From Scatolibacter rhodanostii (GTDB lineage: Bacteria > Bacillota > Clostridia > Oscillospirales > Acutalibacteraceae), in NCBI RefSeq assembly GCF_900197595.1, contig NZ_FZLO01000005.1, positions 124,001-188,000 on the forward strand: 64,000 bases of DNA, given 5' to 3'. Position 1 is the stretch's first letter. Each line of letters starts with the position of its first letter. Shown here one piece after another: positions 8,993-18,538 of this stretch. The position numbers were made by a program, and so were the translations under genes. Below the pieces are notes generated by a model, which worked only from the letters and a program-made list of their open reading frames with translations, was not told where the DNA came from and searched no databases.

Positions 8993-10293
8993 GCAGCGTC
9001 ATTCATGTCATCGGTGCAGGGCTTGCCGGCTCCGAAGCGGCCTATCAAATTGCTAAAAGAGGCATTGCTGTGAAGCTTTATGAGATGAAACCAGAGAAGT
9101 TTTCTGCTGCTCATAAAAGCCAAGATTTTGCCGAGCTTATTTGTTCAAACTCGCTTAAAGCCGCAAGAATTGACAGCGCAGCCGGACTTTTAAAAGAAGA
9201 AATGCGCCGTTTTGAGTCATTACTCATGCAATGTGCGGACAAGTGCGCAGTTCCCGCTGGTGGGGCATTGGCGGTGGACAGAGACCAATTTTCGGCTATG
9301 GTGACAGAAAAAATCAAACAGAACCCGCTGATTGAAGTGATAAATGGTGAAGTAGAGACCATTCCCCAAGGAATTGTTGTCGTGGCGACAGGGCCGCTGA
9401 CATCGGACAAGTTGGCACAACAAATTGCCGAAATTTGTCCCCAGTCGCTCTATTTCTTTGATGCGGCAGCTCCGATTGTGGCGGCAGAGAGCATTGATTT
9501 TACAAAGTGCTTTTATGCGACACGATATGATAAAGGCGAAAGTGACTATATCAATTGTCCTATGAACAAAGAAGAATACGAACGTTTTGCTGACGAGCTT
9601 ATCAGCGCAGAACGTGCGCCTTTGCATGATGTTGATGTGCAGAATCCTAAGGTTTATGAGGGCTGTATGCCGATTGAAATTTTGATGCAAAGAGGCAGGG
9701 ATGCTGCTCGTTTCGGCCCGATGAAGCCGGTAGGACTAGTTGACCCTCGAACAGGTCATCGTCCGTGGGCAGTGGTGCAGTTGAGAACAGAAAATCGTGA
9801 AAAGACACTTTACAATTTAGTGGGATTCCAGACAAATCTTAAATTTGGCGAGCAAAAACGTGTCTTTTCTCTAATTCCGGGATTGGAAAATGCTGAATTT
9901 GTGCGCTATGGTGTCATGCACCGCAATACTTTTTTGAATTCGCCCGAATTGCTGCATGCTGATTTTTCATTAAGGACAAACCCTAATGTGTTTTTTGCAG
10001 GGCAGATTACAGGGGTCGAAGGCTATATGGAGTCAGCTTCTTCTGGGATTTTGGCTGCCATTAATGCGGTGAAACGATTAAGTGGAGAAGAACCGCTGAT
10101 TTTGCCAGAAACCACAATGATGGGCTCACTGGCGAAGCATATTTCAGCCTATGAGGGAAAAAGCTTTCAGCCTATGGGTGCTAATTTTGGAATTTTGCCA
10201 AGATTAGATACCGAAATTCGAGATAAAAGGTTGCGATATGGCGCACTGTCAGAACGCTCGCTGAAAGAGATTGATAAACAAATTGAACGATAG
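8989..10293 (+). CDS. trmFO: tRNA U54 methyltransferase TrmFO (folate/FAD-dependent)
   Basis: A 434-aa flavoprotein that makes 5-methyluridine at position 54 of the tRNA T-loop, using methylenetetrahydrofolate and FADH2. The N-terminal dinucleotide-binding motif is VIGAGLAGSEAAYQIAKRG, followed by SNSLKAARIDSAAGLLKEEMR, characteristic of TrmFO/Gid. The length is normal (about 435 aa). It overlaps topA by 4 bp, the gene order expected in Bacillota. Confidence 0.96.
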   Translation: MSSVIHVIGAGLAGSEAAYQIAKRGIAVKLYEMKPEKFSAAHKSQDFAELICSNSLKAARIDSAAGLLKEEMRRFESLLMQCADKCAVPAGGALAVDRDQFSAMVTEKIKQNPLIEVINGEVETIPQGIVVVATGPLTSDKLAQQIAEICPQSLYFFDAAAPIVAAESIDFTKCFYATRYDKGESDYINCPMNKEEYERFADELISAERAPLHDVDVQNPKVYEGCMPIEILMQRGRDAARFGPMKPVGLVDPRTGHRPWAVVQLRTENREKTLYNLVGFQTNLKFGEQKRVFSLIPGLENAEFVRYGVMHRNTFLNSPELLHADFSLRTNPNVFFAGQITGVEGYMESASSGILAAINAVKRLSGEEPLILPETTMMGSLAKHISAYEGKSFQPMGANFGILPRLDTEIRDKRLRYGALSERSLKEIDKQIER

Positions 10294-10316
10294 AATTAAT
10301 AAAAGGAGAGATGACT

Positions 10317-11339
10317 ATGAAAATCATTGTGGACGCATTTGGCGGAGATAATGCACCGGGTGAAATACTCAAAGGTTGTGTGCAGGCAGCAGAAGAACTA
10401 GGCATTGAGATTCTTCTTTCTGGTAATCGTGCCAAAATTGAACAGGCGGCGAAAGAGCTGGAACTCACAGAGGCAATCGCTAAAATGGAGATTCTCGAGT
10501 GTGATGATGTCATCTCTATGCATGATGAGCCAACCAGTGTTATCAAAGAAAAAGCCAACAGTTCTATGGCCGTAGGACTCAAAGCATTGGCAGACGGCAA
10601 GGGAGATGCTTTTGCCAGTGCCGGAAACAGCGGTGCGCTTGTAGTTGGTTCGACTATGATTGTGAAGCGCATTAAAGGAATTAAAAGAGTGACATTTGCG
10701 CCGGTTATGCCCAAAAGCGAAGGCTTTTTCATGCTGTCTGACGGTGGCGCTAACGTAGATTGCCGCCCCATTATGTTGCTGCAATTTGCCCAAATGGGAA
10801 CCGCCTATATGAAGCATGTTATGAAAGTGAAAAACCCGAGAGTGGGTCTTGTCAATGTTGGCGAAGAAGATCACAAGGGCGACGAATTGCGCATTGAAAC
10901 CAACAAACTAATGAAAGAGGCAAAAGATATTAATTTTGTTGGCAATATAGAGGGTCGCGACGTGCCTCTTGACGGTGCGGATATTGTCATTGCCGACGGT
11001 TTTACTGGTAATGTGATTTTGAAGGTATATGAAGGTGTCGCTACAGCTGTTATGAGCAAAATTAAAGGTATTTTTACAAAAAGTTTGAAAAACAAGCTTG
11101 CTGCTGCTGCGGTTATGGGCGACATGAAAGAACTCAAGAAATCGATGGATTATCATGAACATGGCGGCGCTCCCATTATGGGTGCGACAAAACCTGTCTT
11201 TAAAATTCATGGTAGTGCGAAGGCAAAAACAGTTGCCAGTGCGCTGCGTTTGACAAAGAATTATGTAGAATCAGGTGTTATTGATATTATCGCAGAAACA
11301 GTTTCCAAAAAATCCGGAGGAGAAGATGAGACAGCTTGA
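10317..11339 (+). CDS. plsX: Phosphate acyltransferase PlsX
   Basis: A 340-aa peripheral membrane enzyme making acyl-phosphate from acyl-ACP for phospholipid synthesis. It opens KIIVDAFGGDNAPGEILKGC and contains DGDAFASAGNSGALV-like and VIADGFTGNVILKVYEG segments typical of PlsX. The ATG at 10311 lies only 2 nt from the GGAG site, so I prefer the ATG at 10317 (8 nt). It ends inside rnc, overlapping by 14 bp. Other fatty-acid genes (fabD, fabG, acpP), often found between plsX and rnc in Bacillota, are absent here. Confidence 0.95.
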   Translation: MKIIVDAFGGDNAPGEILKGCVQAAEELGIEILLSGNRAKIEQAAKELELTEAIAKMEILECDDVISMHDEPTSVIKEKANSSMAVGLKALADGKGDAFASAGNSGALVVGSTMIVKRIKGIKRVTFAPVMPKSEGFFMLSDGGANVDCRPIMLLQFAQMGTAYMKHVMKVKNPRVGLVNVGEEDHKGDELRIETNKLMKEAKDINFVGNIEGRDVPLDGADIVIADGFTGNVILKVYEGVATAVMSKIKGIFTKSLKNKLAAAAVMGDMKELKKSMDYHEHGGAPIMGATKPVFKIHGSAKAKTVASALRLTKNYVESGVIDIIAETVSKKSGGEDETA

Positions 11340-12012
11340 GGAGTTCGAAGAAAAAATTGGTTATTCGTTTAAAGATAGAAGTCTGCTAAAAAAAGCATTG
11401 ACTCATTCTTCTTATGCCAATGAACAAAGAGGAGAAGTGCAGAGCTATGAAAGACTGGAGTTCTTGGGGGATTCCATTTTAGGCTTTGTGACAGCGGAAT
11501 ACTTATTTAAGAACTATCCGAATTTGCCAGAGGGACGTTTGACCAAAAACAGAGCGTCTCTGGTTTGTGAACGCTCTCTCTGCGAATTTTCCAAACAGCT
11601 TGAAGTGGGCGATTTTCTCTTTCTCAGTCATGGTGAGCAGCATTCGGGCGGTCGGGAGCGGCCTAGTATTTTAGCGGATGTTTTTGAAGCGACCATTGCC
11701 GCTATTTACATTGACAGCTGTGATTTAGAGAAAGCCAAGGCATTTACGCTTCGCTTTATTGCACCGGCGGCTAAAAAGCAAACCGACAAGCCATTTAAAG
11801 ATTACAAGACGATTCTGCAGGAAGTGATTCAGCAAAATCCACAAGAAAAGCTGGAATATGTTGTTGTGTCTGAAACCGGGCCTGACCATGATAAGCATTT
11901 TAAAGTTGAGGTTCACCTGAATAACAACATTATTGGACGAGGCGGCGGCAAAAGCAAAAAAGGCGCACAACAACAGGCCGCACGAGAAGCATTGGAGCTG
12001 ATGGGCTATTAA
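11326..12012 (+). CDS. rnc: Ribonuclease III
   Basis: A 228-aa double-strand-specific endoribonuclease that processes rRNA precursors and structured mRNAs. The signature ERLEFLGDSILG starts at residue 42, the second acidic site lies in LADVFEATIAAIYID, and a dsRNA-binding domain covers roughly residues 155-226 (DYKTILQEVIQQ...KKGAQQQAAREAL). The start at 11326 follows GGAGGAG inside the plsX 3' end; a longer reading from 11275 has no ribosome site. It is followed directly by the radical SAM gene. Confidence 0.96.
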   Translation: MRQLEEFEEKIGYSFKDRSLLKKALTHSSYANEQRGEVQSYERLEFLGDSILGFVTAEYLFKNYPNLPEGRLTKNRASLVCERSLCEFSKQLEVGDFLFLSHGEQHSGGRERPSILADVFEATIAAIYIDSCDLEKAKAFTLRFIAPAAKKQTDKPFKDYKTILQEVIQQNPQEKLEYVVVSETGPDHDKHFKVEVHLNNNIIGRGGGKSKKGAQQQAAREALELMGY

Positions 12013-13027
12013 ACACGCTAATATTTCGCTGTTTGTGCCGCATGTTGGCTGTCCCTGTCATTGCAGTTTTTGTAATCAGCGTGAAATCACGGGACAAACC
12101 AATCTTATCTCGGGAGAAGATGTACACCATGCCGTTTTGCAGGCACAAGGGAGAATTGTGCAAGAACCTGAAAGTGTGGAAATTGCTTTTTTTGGGGGCA
12201 GTTTTACAGCGATTCGCAGAGAATATATGCTGTCACTGCTTGAAGCAGCTTATGAGGACGTAACTCGGTTTCGTTTAAAAGGAATTCGTGTTTCGACAAG
12301 ACCTGACGCAATAAATGGAGAAATTCTGTCATTATTAAAGAAACACGGTGTCACAGCCATTGAACTGGGCGCACAGTCGCTGTCTAATGAGGTCTTGGTT
12401 GCCAATCGACGTGGACACACCGCCAAACAGGTGGAAGAAGCGGCTGTTATGATTCAGGAGTTTGGCTTTGAATTGGGTTTGCAGATGATGACGGGTCTTT
12501 ATCAAGATACACCCGAAAAAGCTCTTGAAACAGCACAAAAAATAATCCAACTCAAACCGGATACCGTGCGCATTTATCCCACACTTCTGTTTAAGGATAC
12601 CTATCTGTATGAGCTTTGGCAAAAGAATGAGTATACACCGCAGGGCTTAGAAGAAGCAGTGAAGCTTTGTGCCAAGTTAATTCCTACTTTTGAACAGGCC
12701 GAAATTAAAGTGATTCGGGTAGGACTGCATGCAGAAGGAGAAATGCAAAAAAAGTGTGTCGCTGGGCCGTTTCACCCTGCTTTTAAAGAGCTTTGCCTAA
12801 GTCAGATTTTCTATGAACGTCTTATAGCTGATTTACAGGAGAACCTTGTCAAAACAGGAGAAATCCAGTATACTATTAAGGTTAACCCTAAGTATTTGTC
12901 AGTGGCGGCAGGACAGAAAAAATCAAATGAGATAGATTTAAAAAAAGAAGGATTTACCGTTCAATTTGTGCAAGATTCTGCTGTGGCGGTGGGAGAGTAT
13001 TTGCTTGAAACACAGCACAGCGAGTAG
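12008..13027 (+). CDS. Elp3-like radical SAM protein (probable AUU start)
   Basis: A radical SAM enzyme with the iron-sulfur motif CxxxCxxC in VGCPCHCSFCNQ, FFGGSFTA, and a C-terminal region like bacterial Elp3 relatives without an acetyltransferase domain. It may modify tRNA, but its substrate is unknown. The first standard start (GTG, 12035) would remove the first barrel strand. The family N-terminus, as I recall it, is M-KHANIS-FVPH. That matches codons from ATT at 12008, which overlaps the rnc stop and has GGAG 10 nt upstream. It lies between rnc and smc, as in other clostridia. Confidence 0.8.
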   Translation: MKHANISLFVPHVGCPCHCSFCNQREITGQTNLISGEDVHHAVLQAQGRIVQEPESVEIAFFGGSFTAIRREYMLSLLEAAYEDVTRFRLKGIRVSTRPDAINGEILSLLKKHGVTAIELGAQSLSNEVLVANRRGHTAKQVEEAAVMIQEFGFELGLQMMTGLYQDTPEKALETAQKIIQLKPDTVRIYPTLLFKDTYLYELWQKNEYTPQGLEEAVKLCAKLIPTFEQAEIKVIRVGLHAEGEMQKKCVAGPFHPAFKELCLSQIFYERLIADLQENLVKTGEIQYTIKVNPKYLSVAAGQKKSNEIDLKKEGFTVQFVQDSAVAVGEYLLETQHSE

Positions 13028-13064
13028 AAATAAAAAGGAAACCAATAAGATAAGGGGAGAAGCC

Positions 13065-16000
13065 ATGCTTTTAAAATCTTTGGAACTGCAAGGATTTAAG
13101 ACGTTTCCCGATAAAACAAAGCTGACGTTTGAAGAGGGAATCACCTCGGTTGTCGGTCCGAACGGAAGCGGAAAAAGCAATATCAGTGACGCTGTGCGTT
13201 GGGTTCTGGGGGAGCAATCCGTCAGAGTTTTGCGCTGCGCCAAAATGGAAGATGTCATTTTTAGCGGTACCCCCAAACGAAAAGCACAGGGATATGCCGA
13301 AGTGACGCTGAACATTGAGAATAAAAGCAGACGACTTCCGTTTGACAACGACAATGTGGCAATTACAAGACGATATTATCGCTCCGGCGAAAGTGAATAT
13401 TTGGTCAACAAAACCATGGTGCGCCTAAAAGATATTAATGAGCTTTTTATGGACACCGGCTTGGGTCGTGACGGTTATTCAATTATCGGTCAAGGTAAGA
13501 TTGACAGCATTGTGGGTGCCAAAAGTGAAGATAGACGTGAGATTTTTGAAGAAGCTTCAGGCATTTCGCGATTTCGCTACCGCAAAGAAGAATCAGAGCG
13601 GCGCTTGAAAAAAGCAGAAGAAAACCTGGTGCGTCTGCGTGACATTTTAACAGAATTAGAAGACCGTGTTGAACCTTTGCGTATACAAGCAGAAAAGGCA
13701 GAGCAGTTTATTCAGTGGGACGCTGAGAAAAAAGAACTTGAAATTGGCCTTTGGGTAGAAACCATTGACCGTTCGACTAAAGTGTTGCGTGAACATACAG
13801 AAAAAATCGCTGTAACAGAGAATCAATTTGCTGAAATTGTCAGCCGGTTAGAGGAATTAGAAGAGTCGATTGAGCAGCATACCAATGAAATGAATTTCTG
13901 CCATGCCAAGATGGAAGAAGAAAGAACCATGGCTTCGCAGCTTGATGAAAAAGCGTTGCGAACAGAAGGTGAAATTTCTGTTTTTGAAAACGATACGCAC
14001 CACGCAGAAGAAAATATCGAGAGACTAAAATCTCAAATTGAATTGACTGAGAACTCTGAACAAGATATTCAGAATGAGATTGCGGTGAAAAGAGAGCAAA
14101 TTCGCCTGAAATTAGCAGAAGTAGAAGCAAGTCGTCAGCAACTCGATTCTTTCAATCAAAAGATGACAGCACTGCGTGAAAATGCTGATAATTCTACCAA
14201 AGAGATTGAAAAAACAGCCCAAGAACTTGCCCGTTTGCACGCAGAAGCAGCAGAAGAAAAAATTAAACAATCCTCCGCTCTGTCATCGGTTCAAGAGGTT
14301 GAACTTCGTGCGGGTGCAGTTGATGAAAATATAGCGCAGAATGCCGAAAAAACAGCAACCTTGTCCGTTGAGGTGCAGGAGCTTACGGCTATGCTGGCAG
14401 AAAACGAATTGGCGGCAGACCGAACCCGTAATGCGCTGAAAGGCCATGAACTGCGTGTGAATTCACGTAGACAAAAGCTGGAAACTGTCAAAGCTGAATG
14501 CGACAAACGAATGCTTGACGCCAGTGAACAAGAAAGGCGGGCAAAGCTGCTTGCTGACTTAGAGAAAAACTTAGAGGGTTTTGCGCAGAGTGTTAAGGCT
14601 GTCATGAAAGAAAGTGAGAGAGGCATACTCAAAGGCGTGCATGGTCCAGTTACCAAACTGATTCACGTGCAAAAAGAATATGCCGTTGCACTGGAAACCG
14701 CCTTGGGCGCCGCTATGCAGAATATCGTGGTAGAGACAGAAGGGGACGCCAAGGCTGCCATTCGTTTCTTAAAGCAAAAAGGAATTGGACGAGCTACTTT
14801 TTTGCCGCGAACGGTAATTAAAGGAAACCGAGCGAATCCCGCTGAAGTCTCCTCTATGCCCGGTTTTGTCGGTGTGGCAACTGAGCTTTGCGAGTGTGAT
14901 AAACCGTTTGAGGGCATTAGAGATTCCCTTTTAGGACGTGTGTTGGTGGCAGAGGATTTAGACAGTGCGGTCGAAATCGCCAAACGAATTCAATATCGTT
15001 ACCGCATAGTGAGTTTGGATGGACAAGTTGTGAATGCCGGCGGTTCGCTGACAGGCGGTGCTAACGTGCGTAATTCCGGACTTTTGAGCCGCAATGCGGA
15101 AATTGAAAGAATCACACAGAAAGCAAAAGAACTGCGTGAACAGGTCTTACAAGCACAGCAAGATTATCAGCAGAAGCAGCAGGATTTTGCTGCTTGCCAA
15201 GCAGATTGGGAGAGTGCCAAGGCCGAGCTGGTTTCTTTGCAGGAGGAACATATTAAGATTGCTTCTGAACAGAACCGCGCAACAAGGGATTTGGAACAGC
15301 TTAAGCTAGACTGCCAAAATTTGCTGAGCGAAAAAGAGAATGCGGGCGGTCGTTTGGCTACGTTGCATTTGATAGCAGAAACGGCAGCAACTGAAATAGC
15401 AAAAATTGAAAAACAGCTGCAAACTTTGCAAGAAGAATCAGAAAAATTGAGCCATAGCCGTGAAGAATTTCAGCAACGTTCCGAAGATATTTCAGCGGCT
15501 ATCCAGCAAATTAAGTTAGGCGAAATGTCGGCTCTTAAAGATAAAGAAGCACTTGAAGAAACAGTAGAGCAACTCAAACTTCGCAAAAATCAGAGTGGAA
15601 GCGCCGTGGTGGCCTTACAAGAAGAAATTCGCCTGACTGAAGAAAAGATTACTGAAATTCAGGAGCTGATTGAGCAGAAAAAGCAAGAAACACAAGACTT
15701 GCGAGAGCAAGCACAAATAAAACGTGTTTCTGTTGCAGAGATACTCAGCAAGCGAGCAGAATTAGAACGTCAGCTTTCACAGTTACGCCAAGAAGAAAAA
15801 TCAGCTTCTTCTCAGCGTGAAAATGTGGGACAAGAGCTGGCAAGGTTGCAAGAGAGAAAAAGCAATTTGCAGAATGAATATGACTCTGTTGTACGAAAAC
15901 TGTGGGAAGAATATGAGCTAACCAAGCGTGAAGCGGAAGAGCTTGGCGCCAAGATTGAAGATATCTCTAAAGCACAAATTCGCTTGCAGCAGCTAAAAAG

Positions 16001-16631
16001 CAATATCAAGTCATTGGGTGCTGTCAATGTGGCAGCTGTGGTTGAATATAAAGAAGTAGCCGAGCGCTATACTTTCCTCAAAGAGCAGGTGACCGATGTT
16101 GAAACTTCGAAAGCAGAGTTGTTGAAATTAATCGGCGATTTAATTCGACAAATGCAAGAACAGTTTGCGGTTCGCTTTGCAGAAATCAACCGTAATTTTG
16201 GACAGATTTTCAAAGAGCTTTTCGGTGGAGGCAGTGCACAACTTTCCTTTACAGATGAAAGTGATATTCTTAATTCAGGTATTGAAATTAAAGTTCATCC
16301 GCCGGGTAAAATTGTCACGCACATTGAATCGCTTTCTGGTGGAGAAAAAGCACTGGTTGCCATTTCTATCTATTTTGCGATTATGAAGGTCAGCCCACCG
16401 CCGTTCTGTGTACTCGATGAAATTGAAGCGGCACTGGATGATGTCAACGTTTCAAGGTTTGCTCAATATCTGCGCCGCATGAGTGCAAATACGCAGTTTA
16501 TAACCATTACACACCGTCGAGGTACGATGGAAGGTTCTGATATGCTGTATGGTGTCACCATGCAGGATCAGGGAATATCGAAGCTGTTGTCACTTAAGAC
16601 AGATGCTGATTTGGATACATATGCGGGCTAA
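13065..16631 (+). CDS. smc: Chromosome condensation ATPase SMC
   Basis: An 1188-aa SMC protein that with ScpA and ScpB compacts and segregates the chromosome. Walker A is GPNGSGKS (residues 31-38). Two long coiled coils flank a hinge at about residues 515-670 (LKGVHGPVTKLI to NAGGSLTGG). The C-terminal head carries the signature LSGGEKALVAI and Walker B FCVLDEIEAALDD. The ATG at 13065 follows a GGGGAGA site and starts LLKSLELQGFKTF, the family N-terminus. The longer ORF from 12966 is spurious. The length is standard (about 1186 aa). Confidence 0.97.
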   Translation: MLLKSLELQGFKTFPDKTKLTFEEGITSVVGPNGSGKSNISDAVRWVLGEQSVRVLRCAKMEDVIFSGTPKRKAQGYAEVTLNIENKSRRLPFDNDNVAITRRYYRSGESEYLVNKTMVRLKDINELFMDTGLGRDGYSIIGQGKIDSIVGAKSEDRREIFEEASGISRFRYRKEESERRLKKAEENLVRLRDILTELEDRVEPLRIQAEKAEQFIQWDAEKKELEIGLWVETIDRSTKVLREHTEKIAVTENQFAEIVSRLEELEESIEQHTNEMNFCHAKMEEERTMASQLDEKALRTEGEISVFENDTHHAEENIERLKSQIELTENSEQDIQNEIAVKREQIRLKLAEVEASRQQLDSFNQKMTALRENADNSTKEIEKTAQELARLHAEAAEEKIKQSSALSSVQEVELRAGAVDENIAQNAEKTATLSVEVQELTAMLAENELAADRTRNALKGHELRVNSRRQKLETVKAECDKRMLDASEQERRAKLLADLEKNLEGFAQSVKAVMKESERGILKGVHGPVTKLIHVQKEYAVALETALGAAMQNIVVETEGDAKAAIRFLKQKGIGRATFLPRTVIKGNRANPAEVSSMPGFVGVATELCECDKPFEGIRDSLLGRVLVAEDLDSAVEIAKRIQYRYRIVSLDGQVVNAGGSLTGGANVRNSGLLSRNAEIERITQKAKELREQVLQAQQDYQQKQQDFAACQADWESAKAELVSLQEEHIKIASEQNRATRDLEQLKLDCQNLLSEKENAGGRLATLHLIAETAATEIAKIEKQLQTLQEESEKLSHSREEFQQRSEDISAAIQQIKLGEMSALKDKEALEETVEQLKLRKNQSGSAVVALQEEIRLTEEKITEIQELIEQKKQETQDLREQAQIKRVSVAEILSKRAELERQLSQLRQEEKSASSQRENVGQELARLQERKSNLQNEYDSVVRKLWEEYELTKREAEELGAKIEDISKAQIRLQQLKSNIKSLGAVNVAAVVEYKEVAERYTFLKEQVTDVETSKAELLKLIGDLIRQMQEQFAVRFAEINRNFGQIFKELFGGGSAQLSFTDESDILNSGIEIKVHPPGKIVTHIESLSGGEKALVAISIYFAIMKVSPPPFCVLDEIEAALDDVNVSRFAQYLRRMSANTQFITITHRRGTMEGSDMLYGVTMQDQGISKLLSLKTDADLDTYAG

Positions 16632-16707
16632 AAAAGATGATTTTTATGAGAATAGATTGATAGATGAAGATAGAGAAAACCCGCTTTGTGCGAAAGGATG
16701 GTTGTGA

Positions 16708-17640
16708 ATGGGCTTTTTTGATAAGATAAAGGAAGGTCTGAAAAAGACAAGAGAAAGCGTTAGCGGACAAATTCAAAGCATGCTCAATTCTTTCACAAAA
16801 ATTGATGAAGAGTTGTTTGAAGAGCTAGAAGAACTTCTGGTTATGGGTGATGTTGGCGTGACGACTTCACAGCATATTTGTGAAATGTTGAGAAAAAAAA
16901 TCAAAGAAAAGGGTATTACCGACCCAGCTTTGATTATGGATGAGCTAAAAGCAGTCGTAGCGGAAATGCTTTCAGGTGACTGTGAGTTGAAACTTGGCAC
17001 AAAGCCGTCTGTGATTTTGGTGATTGGCGTCAATGGTGTGGGTAAAACGACATCCATAGGCAAAATAGCGGCGCGCTTGAAAGCAGAGGGGAAATCTGTT
17101 TTGCTGGGTGCTGCCGACACCTTTCGTGCAGCAGCCATTGAACAGCTTGAAGTTTGGGCAGAGCGAGCCGATGTTCCTATTATCAGTCGCCCCGAGGGTT
17201 CAGATCCGGCTTCGGTTGTGTTTGATACGATAACCGCAGCAAAAGCTCGTCATGCGGATGTAGTGATTTGTGACACAGCAGGCAGACTGCACAACAAAAA
17301 ACATTTGATGGACGAGCTTGCTAAAATTGCACGAATTATTGACAGAGAATTGCCTGGTTGTGATAAAGAGGTTCTGTTGGTAGTGGATGCTGCAACCGGA
17401 CAAAATGCTGTGAATCAAGCAAAACAATTTAAAGAAGCGGCCGATATCACTGGTATTATTCTTACTAAGCTAGATGGCACAGCAAAAGGCGGTGTAGTTC
17501 TGCCAATTCGTGAAGACTTAGATTTGCCCGTGAAATTTGTGGGTGTTGGTGAACAAGTCGATGACTTACAGCCGTTTATACCCGAAGATTTTGCAGAGGG
17601 GTTGTTTGCCCGTGACAGTTCTAACAAGGAGAACCCGTAA
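16708..17640 (+). CDS. ftsY: Signal recognition particle receptor FtsY
   Basis: A 310-aa SRP GTPase that docks SRP-bound ribosomes at the membrane. It has a short basic/amphipathic N-terminus (MGFFDKIKEGLKKTRES), a helical N domain, and a G domain with GVNGVGKTTSIGKIA, DTAGRLHNK and TKLDGTAKGG. It lacks the long acidic A domain of proteobacterial FtsY, as is usual in Bacillota. It follows smc by 76 bp. Its stop overlaps the rdgB start by one base. Confidence 0.97.
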   Translation: MGFFDKIKEGLKKTRESVSGQIQSMLNSFTKIDEELFEELEELLVMGDVGVTTSQHICEMLRKKIKEKGITDPALIMDELKAVVAEMLSGDCELKLGTKPSVILVIGVNGVGKTTSIGKIAARLKAEGKSVLLGAADTFRAAAIEQLEVWAERADVPIISRPEGSDPASVVFDTITAAKARHADVVICDTAGRLHNKKHLMDELAKIARIIDRELPGCDKEVLLVVDAATGQNAVNQAKQFKEAADITGIILTKLDGTAKGGVVLPIREDLDLPVKFVGVGEQVDDLQPFIPEDFAEGLFARDSSNKENP

Positions 17641-18227
17641 TGAAATTAGTGATTGCGACACATAATCAACATAAAGTAGAAGAATTTCAGCGTATCTTGG
17701 CTCCTTTAGGGGTTGAAATTGTGACGGCCGATATCAGCGAACCAATTGAGGACGGTATAACCTTTGCCGAGAATGCCAAAATAAAAGCAGAGAGTGCGTG
17801 CAAAGAAACAAGTATGCCTGCAGTGGCAGATGATTCAGGCATATGTGTTGATGCGCTTGACGGAGCACCGGGCGTGTATTCGGCACGATACGGCGGCGAG
17901 GGGCTCGATGATGTGGGCCGACTTGAACTGCTCCTTGCGAATATGGAAGATGTCCCTGCCGAGAATAGACAGGCGCATTTTACGAGTGCCATTTGCTGTG
18001 TATTCCCAAATGGTGATGTGATAGAGGCCGAGGGAAAATGCTTTGGTACAATTGCCCATGAAGCAGACGGTGAGGGCGGTTTTGGCTATGACCCCATTTT
18101 TATGCAAGAGGGCTTGTCCTTTGGTAGACTTTCTCCGGCAGAGAAAGATAAAAGAAGCCATAGAGGTAAATCTCTTCGAGAGTTTGCCGTAAAATTAAAT
18201 GATTATTTAAATCAAGAACAGAGGTAA
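17640..18227 (+). CDS. rdgB: XTP/dITP diphosphatase (RdgB/HAM1)
   Basis: A 195-aa house-cleaning pyrophosphatase that hydrolyses dITP, dXTP and related non-canonical nucleotides. Motifs seen are VIATHNQHKVEEF at the N-terminus, ADDSGICVDALDGAPGVYSARY, and GFGYDPIFM near the C-terminus. It starts on the last base of the ftsY stop codon, so translation is coupled. An AAGGAG site lies within the ftsY 3' end. Confidence 0.96.
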   Translation: MKLVIATHNQHKVEEFQRILAPLGVEIVTADISEPIEDGITFAENAKIKAESACKETSMPAVADDSGICVDALDGAPGVYSARYGGEGLDDVGRLELLLANMEDVPAENRQAHFTSAICCVFPNGDVIEAEGKCFGTIAHEADGEGGFGYDPIFMQEGLSFGRLSPAEKDKRSHRGKSLREFAVKLNDYLNQEQR

Positions 18228-18229
18228 CT

Positions 18230-18538
18230 ATGCTGACAAGCAAACAAAGAGCATTTCTGCGCTCACTGGCGGTTAATGCAGATACAATTTTAATGGTGGG
18301 AAAAAACGGAATCAGTGATGACTTAATTCAACAGGCAGGCGATGCTTTGGTGAAAAGAGAACTAATTAAAGGGAAAGTGTTGACCGAAACAAGCCCCATT
18401 TCACCTAGAGAAGCGGCAGAAAAAATTGCAGATGCCACCAAAAGTGAAGTTGTACAAGTCATTGGTTCTAAATTCTGCTTATATAAGAGAAACCATAAAG
18501 AGCCTAAAATCATTTTGCCTAAACAATCACGAAAATGA
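18230..18538 (+). CDS. yhbY: CRM-domain ribosome-associated RNA-binding protein YhbY
   Basis: A 102-aa CRM-domain protein, beginning LTSKQRAFLRSLA and containing the GxxG-type loop region (VGKNGISDDLI) and a C-terminal LYKR segment. YhbY associates with pre-50S particles and probably aids assembly. It starts 2 bp after rdgB and overlaps nadD by 4 bp, the normal clostridial order. Confidence 0.93.
   Translation: MLTSKQRAFLRSLAVNADTILMVGKNGISDDLIQQAGDALVKRELIKGKVLTETSPISPREAAEKIADATKSEVVQVIGSKFCLYKRNHKEPKIILPKQSRK

Noticed and set aside
10311-10316. Upstream ATG for plsX
   Set aside because: It is only 2 nt from the GGAG site, while the ATG at 10317 has normal spacing and matches the family N-terminus.
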